Source: Aplectana chamaeleonis (lineage: Eukaryota; Nematoda; Chromadorea; Rhabditida; Cosmocercidae). From it: DNA of 64,000 bases. Location: NCBI GenBank assembly GCA_029168955.1, contig JAPDOI010001552.1:1-64000 (forward strand), written 5' to 3'. Below, in pieces: positions 46,398-56,400 of the stretch (position 1 is the stretch's first letter; each line of letters opens with the position of its first letter). The position numbers were made by a program, and so were the translations under genes. The notes beneath the pieces are model-generated. The model saw only the letters and a list, made by a program, of their open reading frames with translations, had not been told where the DNA came from and made no database searches.

Positions 46398-46646
46398 CTA
46401 ACTCAAGGATCTCTCGGTGCAAGGAATTTAGAATTTTGGATTCTCTCACCTGTCGAAGCCTGTCGTGGCGCCTCTACTCATCGGGTCGCGGGGCAACCCA
46501 TACCCGTCCTTATGAAACGCTATCCGATTTTCGGGAGGGGGTTGAAATCCCTGGGTGGGCAAAATTCTTACTTTGGTGCAAATAATTGAAAAAGCTACTT
46601 TAAACGATTTAGAAATCCTAATGTGGGGTACAATTCGGCTTAGTGC
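46398..46646. other. Unassigned spacer between TTAA elements
   Basis: It holds a 66-codon frame overlapping an element end, which is not credible as a gene. Nothing else is recognised. Confidence 0.5.
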
Positions 46647-46650
46647 TTAA

Positions 46651-47124
46651 AGGCACAGTCCAACCTCAGGGGTAATTTTTGATATTTTGGTTCGGTCGCC
46701 GTCTATGGCAACCCTGCCAAGCGCGAAGTCTCATTTCGCTCAAATAAGCTATAAAAAGCTAGGAAAAAGTCGGCCACGCCCCCTTGAAAGAAAAAATGGG
46801 CAACGCCCAATAGCATGTTTCGGATCTCAGTTGGGAAGAGACGCGCGAATGATTTTGTTCGAAATCTATGTTCTTCCTTTTGTTTTTAGTCTGGCTTTAT
46901 ATTGTGACCTTATTCAGAATGATGACAGCGAATAACGAGAAATAACAGGCTCGAGACAATTCGTCCGCGAACTTCTATCAGTTCAATTTCAAAATTTTTG
47001 AGGAGCCTTATCTCAGTTCGCAGTGAGTTCTGAGCGATTCTGGAGACGCCATTGTGATCAGCTTGAAGTTTTCCCCAGAACAGGCTGAAATACGAAAAGT
47101 CGATTCTAAGCTTGGACTGTGGCT
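46651..47124. mobile_element. 474-bp TTAA MITE, AGGCACAG family
   Basis: TTAA at 46647-46650 and 47125-47128 flank AGGCACAGTCCAACCT and its near inverse AGCTTGGACTGTGGCT. The interior shares GCAACCCTGCCAAGCGCG, CGAATAACGAGAAATAACAG-like and CATTGTGAT words with the copy inside the 28S fragment, so they are one family. Confidence 0.85.
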
Positions 47125-47128
47125 TTAA

Positions 47129-47558
47129 ATTAGTGCGGGGATAAATTGCCCGTCAACGGTTACCCACTTCATCCCTAAAATACCAAGCACAAAAAGTGCT
47201 CAAGACTTTCATGTGTCCCACCCTTCATTCGCCCTGACCATTTGGCAGCTGGTGGATGAGGAGTAGGCATTCGACTTGTGCGCCTGAACATCCGGTCAAA
47301 CACCAATACTCGAGCCGGGTGAGTACAAGGGCATTTACCCGCACCTGAAATGCTGCTGGTTTGCGAACCTGCCTACAATGGGCTAAATTAATAAGTAGCC
47401 GATAAGCTGAAATCTCGGCCATTGTAATCAATCTTTCAGAAAAAAGGCAATGAGTGTTGGACAAGAAACCTCCAATTGTGTGATTGCGCTTAACAGGCAT
47501 TAATTATGACAGGCAAGCAGGTCAACGTCAGGTAAAACCAGATCTATATAAATAAAGC
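47129..47558. other. Unassigned stretch
   Basis: A 91-codon minus frame (47225-47500) has no recognisable motif. No repeats were found. Confidence 0.4.
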
Positions 47559-47747
47559 TCAGTCGGTTGTTTGGGTTTGCACTTCGCGAACTGTGGCGAA
47601 CACACGCGGGCGTTCAGGTGTCTTGCCTATACGTTTCAGAAGGTTACACAACTTCGTAATGTACGGTCGATGCTGATGAGCGTACTCGACACAATCCCAC
47701 ATCATATGAGCGAGGTCCTGATCATCTTTCGTTCCGAGGCCAATATC
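47559..47747 (-). CDS. Possible terminal exon, unknown protein
   Basis: On the minus strand a classic nematode acceptor TTTTCAG (about 47748-47754) is followed by an open frame to TGA at 47559, about 62 codons. It starts DIGLGTKDDQDLAHMMWDCV and includes YAHQHRPYITKLCNLLKRIG. The composition is protein-like and the frame also extends upstream to an ATG at 47829. No family is recognised, and no upstream exon could be identified with confidence. Confidence 0.35.
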   Translation of the reverse strand, partial: DIGLGTKDDQDLAHMMWDCVEYAHQHRPYITKLCNLLKRIGKTPERPRVFATVREVQTQTTD

Positions 47748-47782
47748 CTGAAAACATGCTTTGCAAGCGAAGATAATATAAT

Positions 47783-48298
47783 ATGTCAACAAATAGTCTT
47801 GAAGTAACAATATCTCTAAGCGAGAAAGCAAATCCTAGAGACGTTAAAATGCTCCAGATTTCGCACGGGGATAGCAGAATCCAGCCGAAAATACGCATGA
47901 TATGGTTTTTGATCAAGTCATTGTACAAGATAGCGGACCATTTGCCGGATTATGGTCTGACCGCTATACGGCGAAATTGGAAAATGCTATTTACCACCAC
48001 GTACACTCCGTGTAAAAACGCAACTCCCCCTGTTCCCCCGCGTGCGTATGTGGAGCGAGGGGAAAAGATAACAACTCAGAACTTTCGAGATCAGCTTCTT
48101 GCGTCTAATTTGCTCGAATTTGAGAGACATGCATCTTTATCGGGTCTAAAACGTCACTTAGTGTTACTTGCAGGCTTGAGAGATGCGAGTAACACTCGCG
48201 GGGGAGGGGGCGTGTATGGTAAACGCGTCTTTCGAAAAAGACCTCAAACACGTAAGCGACATACCTTCGACTTCAATAGACGTAAGAAGGCAACTTGA
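47783..48298 (+). CDS. Unrecognised 171-codon ORF, doubtful
   Basis: The frame runs from ATG 47783 to TGA 48296 with no known motif; its C-terminus is basic (GKRVFRKRPQTRKRHTF). Short words in its last part (ATGGTAAACGCGTCTTTCG near 48216, AGACGTAAGAAGGC near 48281) recur shortly downstream (near 48388 and 48359), suggesting repeat DNA. It overlaps the minus-strand candidate exon's upstream flank. I regard coding as unproven. Confidence 0.2.
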   Translation: MSTNSLEVTISLSEKANPRDVKMLQISHGDSRIQPKIRMIWFLIKSLYKIADHLPDYGLTAIRRNWKMLFTTTYTPCKNATPPVPPRAYVERGEKITTQNFRDQLLASNLLEFERHASLSGLKRHLVLLAGLRDASNTRGGGGVYGKRVFRKRPQTRKRHTFDFNRRKKAT

Positions 48299-48538
48299 AT
48301 TCTTCTCAATAAGTGCGCCTTAGAAAGAGACCACAAGGACACAAGTAGTAAACTGCTTAGACGCAAGAAGGCTAATCAAATTGTTTATGGCAAACGCGTC
48401 TTTCGCAACTGATCGATTTCTCGTCGGTAACCTCCCCATTACACGTTTCACGGATGAGTTCGTTTCGTTGATAGGAAACCTCAGCTTGCCACTTTGTTCC
48501 TAATCCCTCTTACTTTATTTGTTTATCTTTCCCTCTGT

Positions 48539-48625
48539 TGGTGTGTGTGTATATGTGTATGTGTGTATGTGTGTGTATGTATGTATACGCATGTGTGTTT
48601 GTATGTGTACGTATAAGTTTGTATC
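48539..48625. repeat. TG-rich microsatellite
   Basis: GTGTGTGTATATGTGTATG-type imperfect TG/TATG repeats run for about 90 bp. Frames of 93-99 codons crossing it on both strands are artefacts. Confidence 0.9.
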
Positions 48626-49083
48626 TATGTAGATGTGTGAGTTTATGTCGGTCGGTCTGTTTTCTGGCTGGCTACAGCGGATCGGGCAACTATAACAGGG
48701 GCCTTGGGCGTGATGTGCACTTCGACCAGCGAGCGGCGTGGCGAAAAAGTGAGGCAGTTGAGCGCGCCGCTCCGCTTTGTATACGGGCAGCGTCAAAACG
48801 GGGCGGTGGCGTACGACTGCTATCCTGTGCTTACTGAAGCCTCGACTTTGATCCTAGACATGACTTTCACACATCCTGGGCTCCCCAAGTATTCGAAATG
48901 TTCGTGAAAAAATCGCGGAGGTATGGACAACGCGTATACGCGTCCGGGTGTACATTGACGCTTCTTCGGCGTCAAGTCTAAAACTCAAAACCCACATATT
49001 ACATGGAAACTCGTGTGATCCGCAATTCCACGCTCTGATATTTGGTTTGAACTTAGATAGGAAGCATGACTATGTGTGGTATA
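48626..49083. other. Unassigned stretch
   Basis: No gene or element ends were recognised between the microsatellite and the Tc1/mariner-like terminus. Confidence 0.45.
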
Positions 49084-49120
49084 CAGTGCGGTGCAAAAGT
49101 ATAGGTTCACCCTAAATGTC
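49084..49120 (+). mobile_element. Tc1/mariner-like terminus, unpaired
   Basis: Directly after a TA dinucleotide the sequence reads CAGTGCGGTGCAAAAGTATA and GGTTCACCC. This is the usual form of a Tc1/mariner end (CAGTG start, GTGCAAAAGTAT core, TA target). No inverse partner was found nearby, so it is a truncated copy. AT-rich sequence follows to about 49205. Confidence 0.55.
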
Positions 49121-49329
49121 GCATCTTTGCTAAAATGCGATTTCCGATTTACGAAAACAAATATAAACGAATATAAATATAAATATATATTTACGAAAAT
49201 ACAAATTCATTGAGCACAGTTACGTGCCCACGGTGAATATCGTCTTCTTAATTTCGTCAAAAATCAAAAGGTCGGTAGCTCACTGCAGCATTAGCGTGAA
49301 AAACCTACAGATACGGGCCTACAAGATCT

Positions 49330-49408
49330 CTATGAGGCCATAATTTCGCTCGCGCAAGACTTCCTCGCTCGCGGAAGGCTTTGCGCGAGCGAAATTATGG
49401 CCTCATAG
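49330..49408. repeat. 79-bp hairpin with ~35-bp arms
   Basis: CTATGAGGCCATAATTTCGC at 49330 and its continuation CTCGCGCAA are mirrored up to 49408, with a single-base difference near the loop. The outer TATG/CATA edges suggest a small foldback. Confidence 0.85.
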
Positions 49409-49870
49409 TATAGTTGTAAAATTTCGAAGAAATGTCGAACGAACGAAAAATTGAAAAAATCGTTCGAAACAATTTCGAACGAACGAAAAATGAAAAAAAT
49501 CGTTCAAAAAAATTTCGAACGAACGAATATCGAAAAAAATTTGTCCAAAAAAAATTCCGAACGAACGAATTTCGAAAAACTTTCGAAATTTCGGAGGTCG
49601 AACGAACGAATTTCGAAACAAATCAAAATTTTGATTTTTTCCGAAATTTTGATTTTTTTCGAAATTTGCTGGAAATTTCGAATTTTTTTAGAAATCTGTC
49701 GGAAAGTTCGACTTTTTTTCCAAATTTGTTCGAAAGAATTCCGAAAGAACGAATTTCGAAAAATCGGATTAGGAACGAACGAAAATTGAAAAAAAAATTT
49801 AAATTTTTTTGAAAATTAAAAAAAAAGAAATTTTTCGAAAATTTCGTTCGTGTGAAACTATACCTTTAAG
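49409..49870. repeat. Low-complexity GAACGAAC/TTCGAAA element
   Basis: The stretch is built from GAACGAACGAA, TTTCGAA and poly-A or poly-T words. It begins with GTATAGTT near 49408 and ends with AACTATAC near 49865, so it may be a MITE-like unit with short inverted ends. Frames of 72-126 codons here are lysine-, asparagine- and phenylalanine-rich artefacts. Confidence 0.75.
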
Positions 49871-50398
49871 GCTTTCTTCTAGGCCCGTTTAGGTTCAATT
49901 TTCGGCGCTAACGTTGCAATGAACTACCGAATTTTCGATTTGCGACGAAAAAAAAAAGACGAATTTCATTGTGGCACCGCCCTTAACTCTGCTGGTTTTG
50001 AAAAGCTAAGGAAACCCTCTGTTGGTGCAAGGTTTGCCGTGTGTGAAAATCACAGCGAGGACGAGTTCCGACGCAACCACCGCATTTCTTGTACCCATTG
50101 GTGTTTTTCACTCATACATAATGATAGATGGAGAACAAATGTAGTGGTGGAGTGAAATTCCATAAAAAGCTCGGGATAATAACCTCGCTACAACTGCGAA
50201 AAATTTTATCCGGTGGGGTCCGATTATCCGATCGGATGCCCGAAATTCGATCCAATGGATAAGCCTGGATAAGGAGAGGATCCCTTACCCGAAAAATTGT
50301 TTCTTAGCCAGAATCTTTTTTATTCGATGAGTCGGCTTTGCAATATCGGCACTATCCGAGACTTCGATCCGGTGATTATAGTCATCGCATGGAACGTA
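49871..50398. other. Unassigned stretch
   Basis: A 78-codon plus frame (49919-50155) has no recognised motif. Repeated GGAT and GATCC words near 50210-50290 form no clear unit. Confidence 0.4.
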
Positions 50399-50400
50399 TA

Positions 50401-50595
50401 CTGTCGTTCTCGGAGCCAAATTACGGTCCGCAATTGCGGACGGCTACTTTATTACAAAAACTGAATGATAATCGTGCTGAGACCAATTCGTCCCAGCACA
50501 GTTCATCTTTCTCCAAGCACGATTATCATCGTGTTGCGTAGTGCAACCGCGGTTGTCCGCAGTTGCGGACCGGAATATGGCTCCGAGAACGACAG
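50401..50595. mobile_element. 195-bp TA-flanked MITE
   Basis: TA at 50399-50400 and 50596-50597 flank CTGTCGTTCTCGGAGCCA and its exact inverse TGGCTCCGAGAACGACAG. Pairing continues through GGTCCGCAATTGCGGAC-like inner palindromes, about 45 bp in all. Inside, GATAATCGTGCT and AGCACGATTATC form a second inverted pair. TA duplication fits Tc1/mariner-type mobilisation. Confidence 0.85.
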
Positions 50596-50913
50596 TAATA
50601 ACAACGCTTCTCTGTAGCAAGATATCTAAGGGCTCAAGGTATGAAACAATCTTCCTGCAGGAAGGTTAAATGTAATATCTAGTCTGGAAAGTTCTGAGAA
50701 GAAAGAGTGTGGAGACCGAGGTAGCAGAGTCCGCGCGCGCGGTGAGTCATGGGCAGGGCTGTGCGGAACTGTTCCGTTTCCGATTCCGTATTTCCGGCAT
50801 TTTTTAGCTGTTCCGTTCCGCTTCAGAGTTTTTGGACCTGGAAACGGAACAACTCAGATATTTGTGGGGAAATTCTCGAGGACAATAGACCTGATTTGGT
50901 CGTTATCACCCGG

Positions 50914-50952
50914 TCGAGGGGAGAGGAGCACGTCTCGCCCCTCTCCCCTCGA
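50914..50952. repeat. 13-bp perfect hairpin, purine/pyrimidine arms
   Basis: TCGAGGGGAGAGG at 50914-50926 is inverted as CCTCTCCCCTCGA at 50940-50952. A G homopolymer follows near 50992. Confidence 0.85.
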
Positions 50953-51845
50953 ATTATGCACCACGATTGACGTTGGAAACAGTCGATTGCGGGGGGGGGG
51001 GGAGAGAACAAGGGAAGTTCTCTTCACGGTTGCTCCCTTGGCCTTCCCCCAACATGACGAACGCGAAGACAAAGCCGCAGCGTATACGGTGATGCAGACG
51101 GGCTAGTTGCGAGGTCGCGAGGTGGTCTCGCACTTCGCAAGTTGACGGACACATCTGCCGCTTAACGGCTACGTAAGGCATCTCTGTTTAAATTTCAGAG
51201 GAGATAGTAAACTTCTGTATATATAACCTATCGTCAGAGGTGAATATTTTCGGACCGACTGCAGTTTTTCAGGAACAGGAGACTGCCGAAAACAGCGAGT
51301 TCAAGCAAGACAATTTTTGATCAATCATTGAAGAATGGGAAGATCTGCAGTCGGAAGGTCGCGGGAAAACCTGCAGTCGGGAGAACAAGAGAACTTCTGC
51401 TGTTGGAACTTCCCCTATTCCTCTGCTGTCGAGAGGTCCCCTTCGCCTCTCCCCGATTCGGGGGAAGTTCCCCAGTTGTTCCGAGGGAAGTTCTGCTGTC
51501 GTTCTCGGGAACTTCCCCACGAATATCCGAGAAAATAGCACCACACGATCTATTGTAGTGGGTGTAGTCATCGATGTTCGAGGGTATCATGAGGCGCTGA
51601 AATTTACATCCGCCCTCTTGTGATCGAGCGAGTATCTTAGCTTGGCTGAGACCATTCGCAATTTGAGATCCTGAAATTCTGACCCCAAAAAATAACAACA
51701 CGAAATGGTCGTGGCAGGAATCTAAACGCCCTTTGGGATTTTCTTTTAAAAATTTGTATCTTTTTCTCCGAGAGTGATGATTCCGTAAAGTTTTCCCTCT
51801 TAATTCCACATATTTGTTTACAGCCCTTGGCATTATTTGCATTGC
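50953..51845. other. Unassigned; repeated GGGAAGTTC words
   Basis: GGGAAGTTCC/GGAACTTCCC words recur several times between 51400 and 51520. A 173-codon minus frame (51321-51842) is rich in arginine and serine and shows no domain, so it is not called. The part just before 51846 could be ITS2-derived, since it precedes 28S sequence, but I cannot recognise it. Confidence 0.4.
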
Positions 51846-51881
51846 AACCTGAGCTCAGACGTGACTACCCGCTGAACTTAA
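51846..51881 (+). rRNA. 28S rRNA 5' end, first part (interrupted)
   Basis: ACCTGAGCTCAGACGTGACT and ACCCGCTGAACTTAA match the conserved start of eukaryotic 28S (large-subunit) rRNA. The gene breaks at the TTAA of CTTAAG, where a MITE begins, and resumes at 52337. An insertion so near the start, plus loss of downstream 28S sequence, marks a pseudogene copy. Confidence 0.9.
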
Positions 51882-52336
51882 AGGCACAGTCCAAGCTCGT
51901 GGGTTAAATTTGATATTATGATCCAGCCGCTGTGTGTAGCAACCCTGCCAAGCGCGGTACCTCAACTCCTTAGGTTAAGCGAGAAAAATCGAGCACCCGT
52001 TGTCTCCGCCTCCCAAATCAGCACCCATTCGCTCCGCCCACTTCAGAGTTTCCGATCTCATTAGATACGTGACGCGCTATGGATTTTGATTACAATCTAC
52101 GTGCTTCCATTCGTTATCGATCTAGCTTTATATCGTGGTCTGCTCCAGTGCAAAGGCTGCGAATGACGAGAAAAACAGGCCCGAGACAACTCGTCAACGA
52201 ATTTCTCGCCAGAATGCCTCGCAATCTTTGAGGGGCCATAACTCCGTTCGTAGTGGGTTCTAAGCGATTTCGGATACACCATTGTGATGGGCGTGAAAAA
52301 AAAAAGAAAAAGCGATTCCGAGGTTGGACTGTGACT
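51882..52336. mobile_element. 455-bp TTAA MITE inside the 28S gene
   Basis: The element begins AGGCACAGTCCAAGCTCG and ends CGAGGTTGGACTGTGACT, with TTAA on both sides (51878-51881 and 52337-52340). The ends are inverted copies with two mismatches over 18 bp. The interior matches the copy at 46651 (GCAACCCTGCCAAGCGCG; ACAGGC(C/T)CGAGACAA). Removing one TTAA and the element gives the expected uninterrupted 28S reading, which proves the insertion site. Confidence 0.92.
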
Positions 52337-52424
52337 TTAAGCATATCATTTAGCGGAGGGAAAGAAACTAACTAGAATTCCCTCAGTAACGGCGAGTGAA
52401 CCGGGAGAAGCCCAGCGCTGAATC
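52337..52424 (+). rRNA. 28S rRNA, second part, truncated
   Basis: TTAAGCATATCATTTAGCGG, AAAGAAACTAACTAGAATTC and CAGTAACGGCGAGTGAACCG continue the 28S with several substitutions at normally conserved sites (for example CATTTAGCGG for CAATAAGCGG). After GCTGAATC near 52424 the sequence no longer follows 28S. It is an rDNA fragment rather than a working gene. Confidence 0.9.
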
Positions 52425-53167
52425 GTTTACTGCCACAACCACAGTAAAAATGGAGTAAGTTTTTTTTTTCTGCCCGTACAACCTGTCTTCCAGAAAGGAG
52501 TCTCGGCGGAGACAGGTGGAGGTGATCACAGGCAGCGGCGCAGCTTGTTTGTGGAAGATCACAAATGAATTTTCCTACTCAAAGAGTTTTCGTTAATTTT
52601 TCTAAAAATCCATCATTTGGTACTCACTTTGATGAGCTATCGAAGCTGAAAAAAGGCGTCGCATACAATCGGAAAACTGACTTCTGATCAGCACTGAAGA
52701 CCCAGGGCAGGCGCCCACGTTCTACTACACCTGGAATCGTTTGAACTACTTTCTGGGAGACAGGCTGTACACCACTGGTGTGCGGCAAAAAAAAATAAAA
52801 CTTTTGCTAAATTCAACGGCATACTTCTTAAACGGCCCGCAAACTGCAATCGCCAAACGATCACTCCTATTCTGTATACCATTTCGACGGGCGGCAAAAT
52901 ACAGCGAGTTATTTTCGAATTGCCCTTTCGGATTTCCAGGAGCGGGGATTTGAAATCGTTGAATGCCTCGTAATGAGACTATATTTAGAACAAACATTAG
53001 TATATTGACCGAAATCATTGGTTGAATGAGAGCTGCAGGCGCAATGAGCAGCGAAGAAACGTGAGAATGAGACAATTCGAAACAAAATTTTTCGCTCTCT
53101 TTTTTTTTCGTTCAAGCTACGGCGCAAGTTGTGCTATGTATAACTTTTTTAAGGAAGTCAACTTTTG
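52425..53167. other. Unassigned stretch
   Basis: Several overlapping frames of 60-109 codons on both strands carry no motif. Nothing else is recognised. Confidence 0.45.
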
Positions 53168-53173
53168 TCCGAC

Positions 53174-53215
53174 CCCCCCCCCAAGTCAAGCGATTTGCTC
53201 AGCCCCCCCCCCCCG
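53174..53215. repeat. Paired poly-C tracts, hAT-foldback-like
   Basis: Two C homopolymers are separated by AAGTCAAGCGATTTGCTCAG. The layout resembles the outer part of the large foldback near 39970-40010 (CTCAG plus poly-C, then CGATTTTCTCAG), so this may be a relic of the same family. Confidence 0.4.
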
Positions 53216-53282
53216 ATCCTGTGAAAAATTATGGCGACGACCAGGGGGAGGGGAGCCCTCACTTCGACTTTTTATACTTAAC

Positions 53283-53473
53283 GAATAATTAGATCAAGAC
53301 ATTATTGATGGATCGATTGTATCAATTAATCCTATTAATGCAACAAATGAAATTTTTCAAAACTTTTAGTGTAATCAATTTATTACGTGAACAATGAGAA
53401 AAGCGATTAGGTCATGATCCAGCGACGGTGACACCAAATGTTCGTTTAGCGACTGAACATTCATTAGTGCACT
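53283..53473 (+). other. Short segment that looks bacterial
   Basis: Next to the right satellite, AT-rich DNA has two protein-like frames. One reads DQDIIDGSIVSINPINATNE. The other, after the ATG at 53309, reads FFKTFSVINLLREQ, meets a TGA, then continues LGHDPATVTPNVRLATEH to the satellite edge. Codon choice is unlike the rest of the island. It could be a bacterial fragment (true transfer, contamination, or an assembly join), with TGA either a stop or tryptophan. No gene family is recognised. Confidence 0.25.
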
Positions 53474-56400
53474 GAGGGCACATAGTTGCGATATCGGACA
53501 TGAAAACCACATTTGTTATATGGCTATCCGGATGTGAAAACGCACCCGAAATTTCATGGACGCAGCTTCAAGCCGAAAAGCGCTACATAGGATGGGCGGA
53601 GACTGTTCTAGGCCCTAAAAGCACACAAGAGCGATTTCGGACAATTTCAGACATGAAAACCACGTCTATAATATGGCTATATGGATGTGAAAACGCACCC
53701 AAAATTTCATGGAAGCGGTTTCAAGCCAAGAAGCGCTACATAGGATGGTCGGAGCCTGTTTTCATGGCCTGAGGGCACATAGGTGCGATTTCGGACATGA
53801 AAACCACATTTGTTATATGGCTATCCGGATGTGAAAACGCACCCGAAATTTCATGGACGCAGCTTCAAGCCGAAAAGCGCTACATAGGATGGGCGGAGAC
53901 TGTTTTAGGCCCTAAAAGCACACAGGAGCGATTTCGGACGATTTCAGACATGAAAACCACGTCTATAATATGGCTATATGGATGTGAAAACGCACCCAAA
54001 ATTTCATGGAAGCGGTTATAAGCCAAGAAACGCTACATAGGGTGGTCGTAGTCTGTTTTCATGGCCTGAGGGCACATAGGTGCGATTTCGGACATGAAAA
54101 CCACATTTATTATATGGCTATCCGGATAAGAAAACGCACCCGAAATTTCATGGACGCAGCTTCAAGCCGAAAAGCGCTACATAGGATTGGAAGAGCCTGT
54201 TTTATGCCCTGAGGGCACATAGGTGCGATTTAGCACATGAAAACCACATTTATTATATGGCTATCCGGATGTGAAAACGCACCCGAAATTTCATGGACGC
54301 AGCTTCAAGCCGAAAAGCGCTACAGAGGATGGGCGGAGCCTGTTTCATGCCCTGAGGGCACATAGGTGCGATTTCGTTTATGAAAACCACATTTATTATA
54401 TGGCTATCCGGATAAGAAAACGCACCCGAAATTTCATGGACGCAGCTTCAAGCCGAAAAGCGCTGCATAGGATTGGCAGAGCCTGTTTTATGCCCTGAGG
54501 GCACATAGGTGCGATTTCGTACATGAAAACCACATTTATTATATGGCTATCCGGATAAGAAAACGCACCCGAAATTTCATGGACGCAGCTTCAAGCCGAA
54601 AAGCGCTACATAGGATTGGAAGAGCCTGTTTTATGCCCTGAGGGCACATAGGTGCGATTTCGGACATGAAAACCACATTTATTATATGGCTATCCGGATA
54701 AGAAAACGCACCCGAAATTTCATGGACGCAGCTTCAAGCCGAAAAGCGCTGCATAGGATTGGCAGAGCCTGTTTTATGCCCTGAGGGCACATAGGTGCGA
54801 TTTCGTACATGAAAACCACATTTATTATATGGCTATCCGGATAAGAAAACGCACCCGAAATTTCATGGACGCAGCTTCAAGCCGAAAAGCGCTGCATAGG
54901 ATTGGCAGAGCCTGTTTTCATGGCCTGAGGGCACATAGGTGCGATTTCGGACATGAAAACCACATTTATTATATGGCTATCCGGATAAGAAAACGCACCC
55001 GAAATTTCATGGACGCAGCTTCAAGCCGAAAAGCGCTACATAGGATTGGAAGAGCCTGTTTTATGCCCTGAGGGCACATAGGTGCGATTTCGGACATGAA
55101 AACCACATTTATTATATGGCTATCCGGATGTGAAAACGCACCCGAAATTTCATGGACGCAGCTTCAAGCCGAAAAGCGCTACAGAGGATGGGCGGAGCCT
55201 GTTTCATGCCCTGAGGGCACATAGGTGCGATTTCGTACATGAAAACCACATTTAAATATGGCTATCCGGATAAGAAAACGCACCCGAAATTTCATGGACG
55301 CAGCTTCAAGCCGAAAAGCGCTGCATAGGATTGGCAGAGCCTGTTTTATGCCCTGAGGGCACATAGGTGCGATTTCGGACATGAAAACCACATTTATTAT
55401 ATGGCTATCCGGATGTGAAAACGCACCCGAAATTTCATGGACGCAGCTTCAAGCCGAAAAGCGCTACAGAGGATGGGCGGAGCCTGTTTCATGCCCTGAG
55501 GGCACATAGGTGCGATTTCGGACATGAAAACCACATTTATTATATGGCTATCCGGATGTGAAAACGCACCCGAAATTTCATGGACGCAGCTTCAAGCCGA
55601 AAAGCGCTACATAGGATTGGCAGAGCCTGTTTTATGCCCTGAGGGCACATAGGTGCGATTTCGGACATGAAAACCACATTTATTATATGGCTATCCGGAT
55701 GTGAAAACGCACCCGAAATTTCATGGACGCAGCTTCAAGCCGAAAAGCGCTACATAGGATGGGCGGAGACTGTTTTAGGCCCTAAGGGCACATGGGTGCG
55801 ATTTCGGACGATTTCAGACATGAAAACCACATTTATTATATGGCTATCCGGATGTGAAAACGCACCCGAAATTTCATGGACGCAGCTTCAAGCCGAAAAG
55901 CGCTGCATAGGATTGGCAGAGCCTGTTTCATGCCCTGAGGGCACATAGGTGCGATTTCGGACATGAAAACCACATTTGTTATATGGCTATCCGGATGTGA
56001 AAACGCACCCGAAATTTCATGGACGCAGCTTCAAGCCGAAAAGCGCTACATAGGATGGGCGGAGACTGTTTTAGGCCCTGAAAGCACACAGAAGCGATTT
56101 CGGACGATTTCAGACATGAAAACCACGTCTATAATATGGCTATATGGATGTGAAAACGCAACCAAAATTTCATGGAAGCGGTTTCAAGCCAAGAAGCGCT
56201 ACAAAGGGTGGTCGGAGCCTGTTTCATGCCCTGAGGGCACATAGGTGCGATTTCGTACATGAAAACCACATTTATTATATGGCTATCCGGATGTGAAGAC
56301 GCACCCGGAATTTCATGGACGCAGCTTCAAGCCGAAAAGCGCTACATAGGATTGGCAGAGCCTGTTTTATGCCCTGAGGGCACATAGGTGCGATTTCGGA

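Noticed and set aside
46398..46450. 5.8S rRNA-like word GGATCTCTCGGTGC
   Set aside because: Only about 14 bases agree and the flanks do not follow 5.8S rRNA.
48515..48837. ORFs of 93-99 codons across the TG repeat
   Set aside because: Translation of a microsatellite on both strands.
49403..49812. Lysine- and asparagine-rich ORFs of 72-126 codons
   Set aside because: Products of low-complexity GAACGAA/TTCGAA DNA.
51321..51842. 173-codon minus-strand ORF
   Set aside because: No domain or motif, arginine/serine-biased, and overlaps repeated GGGAAGTTC words; coding not supported.
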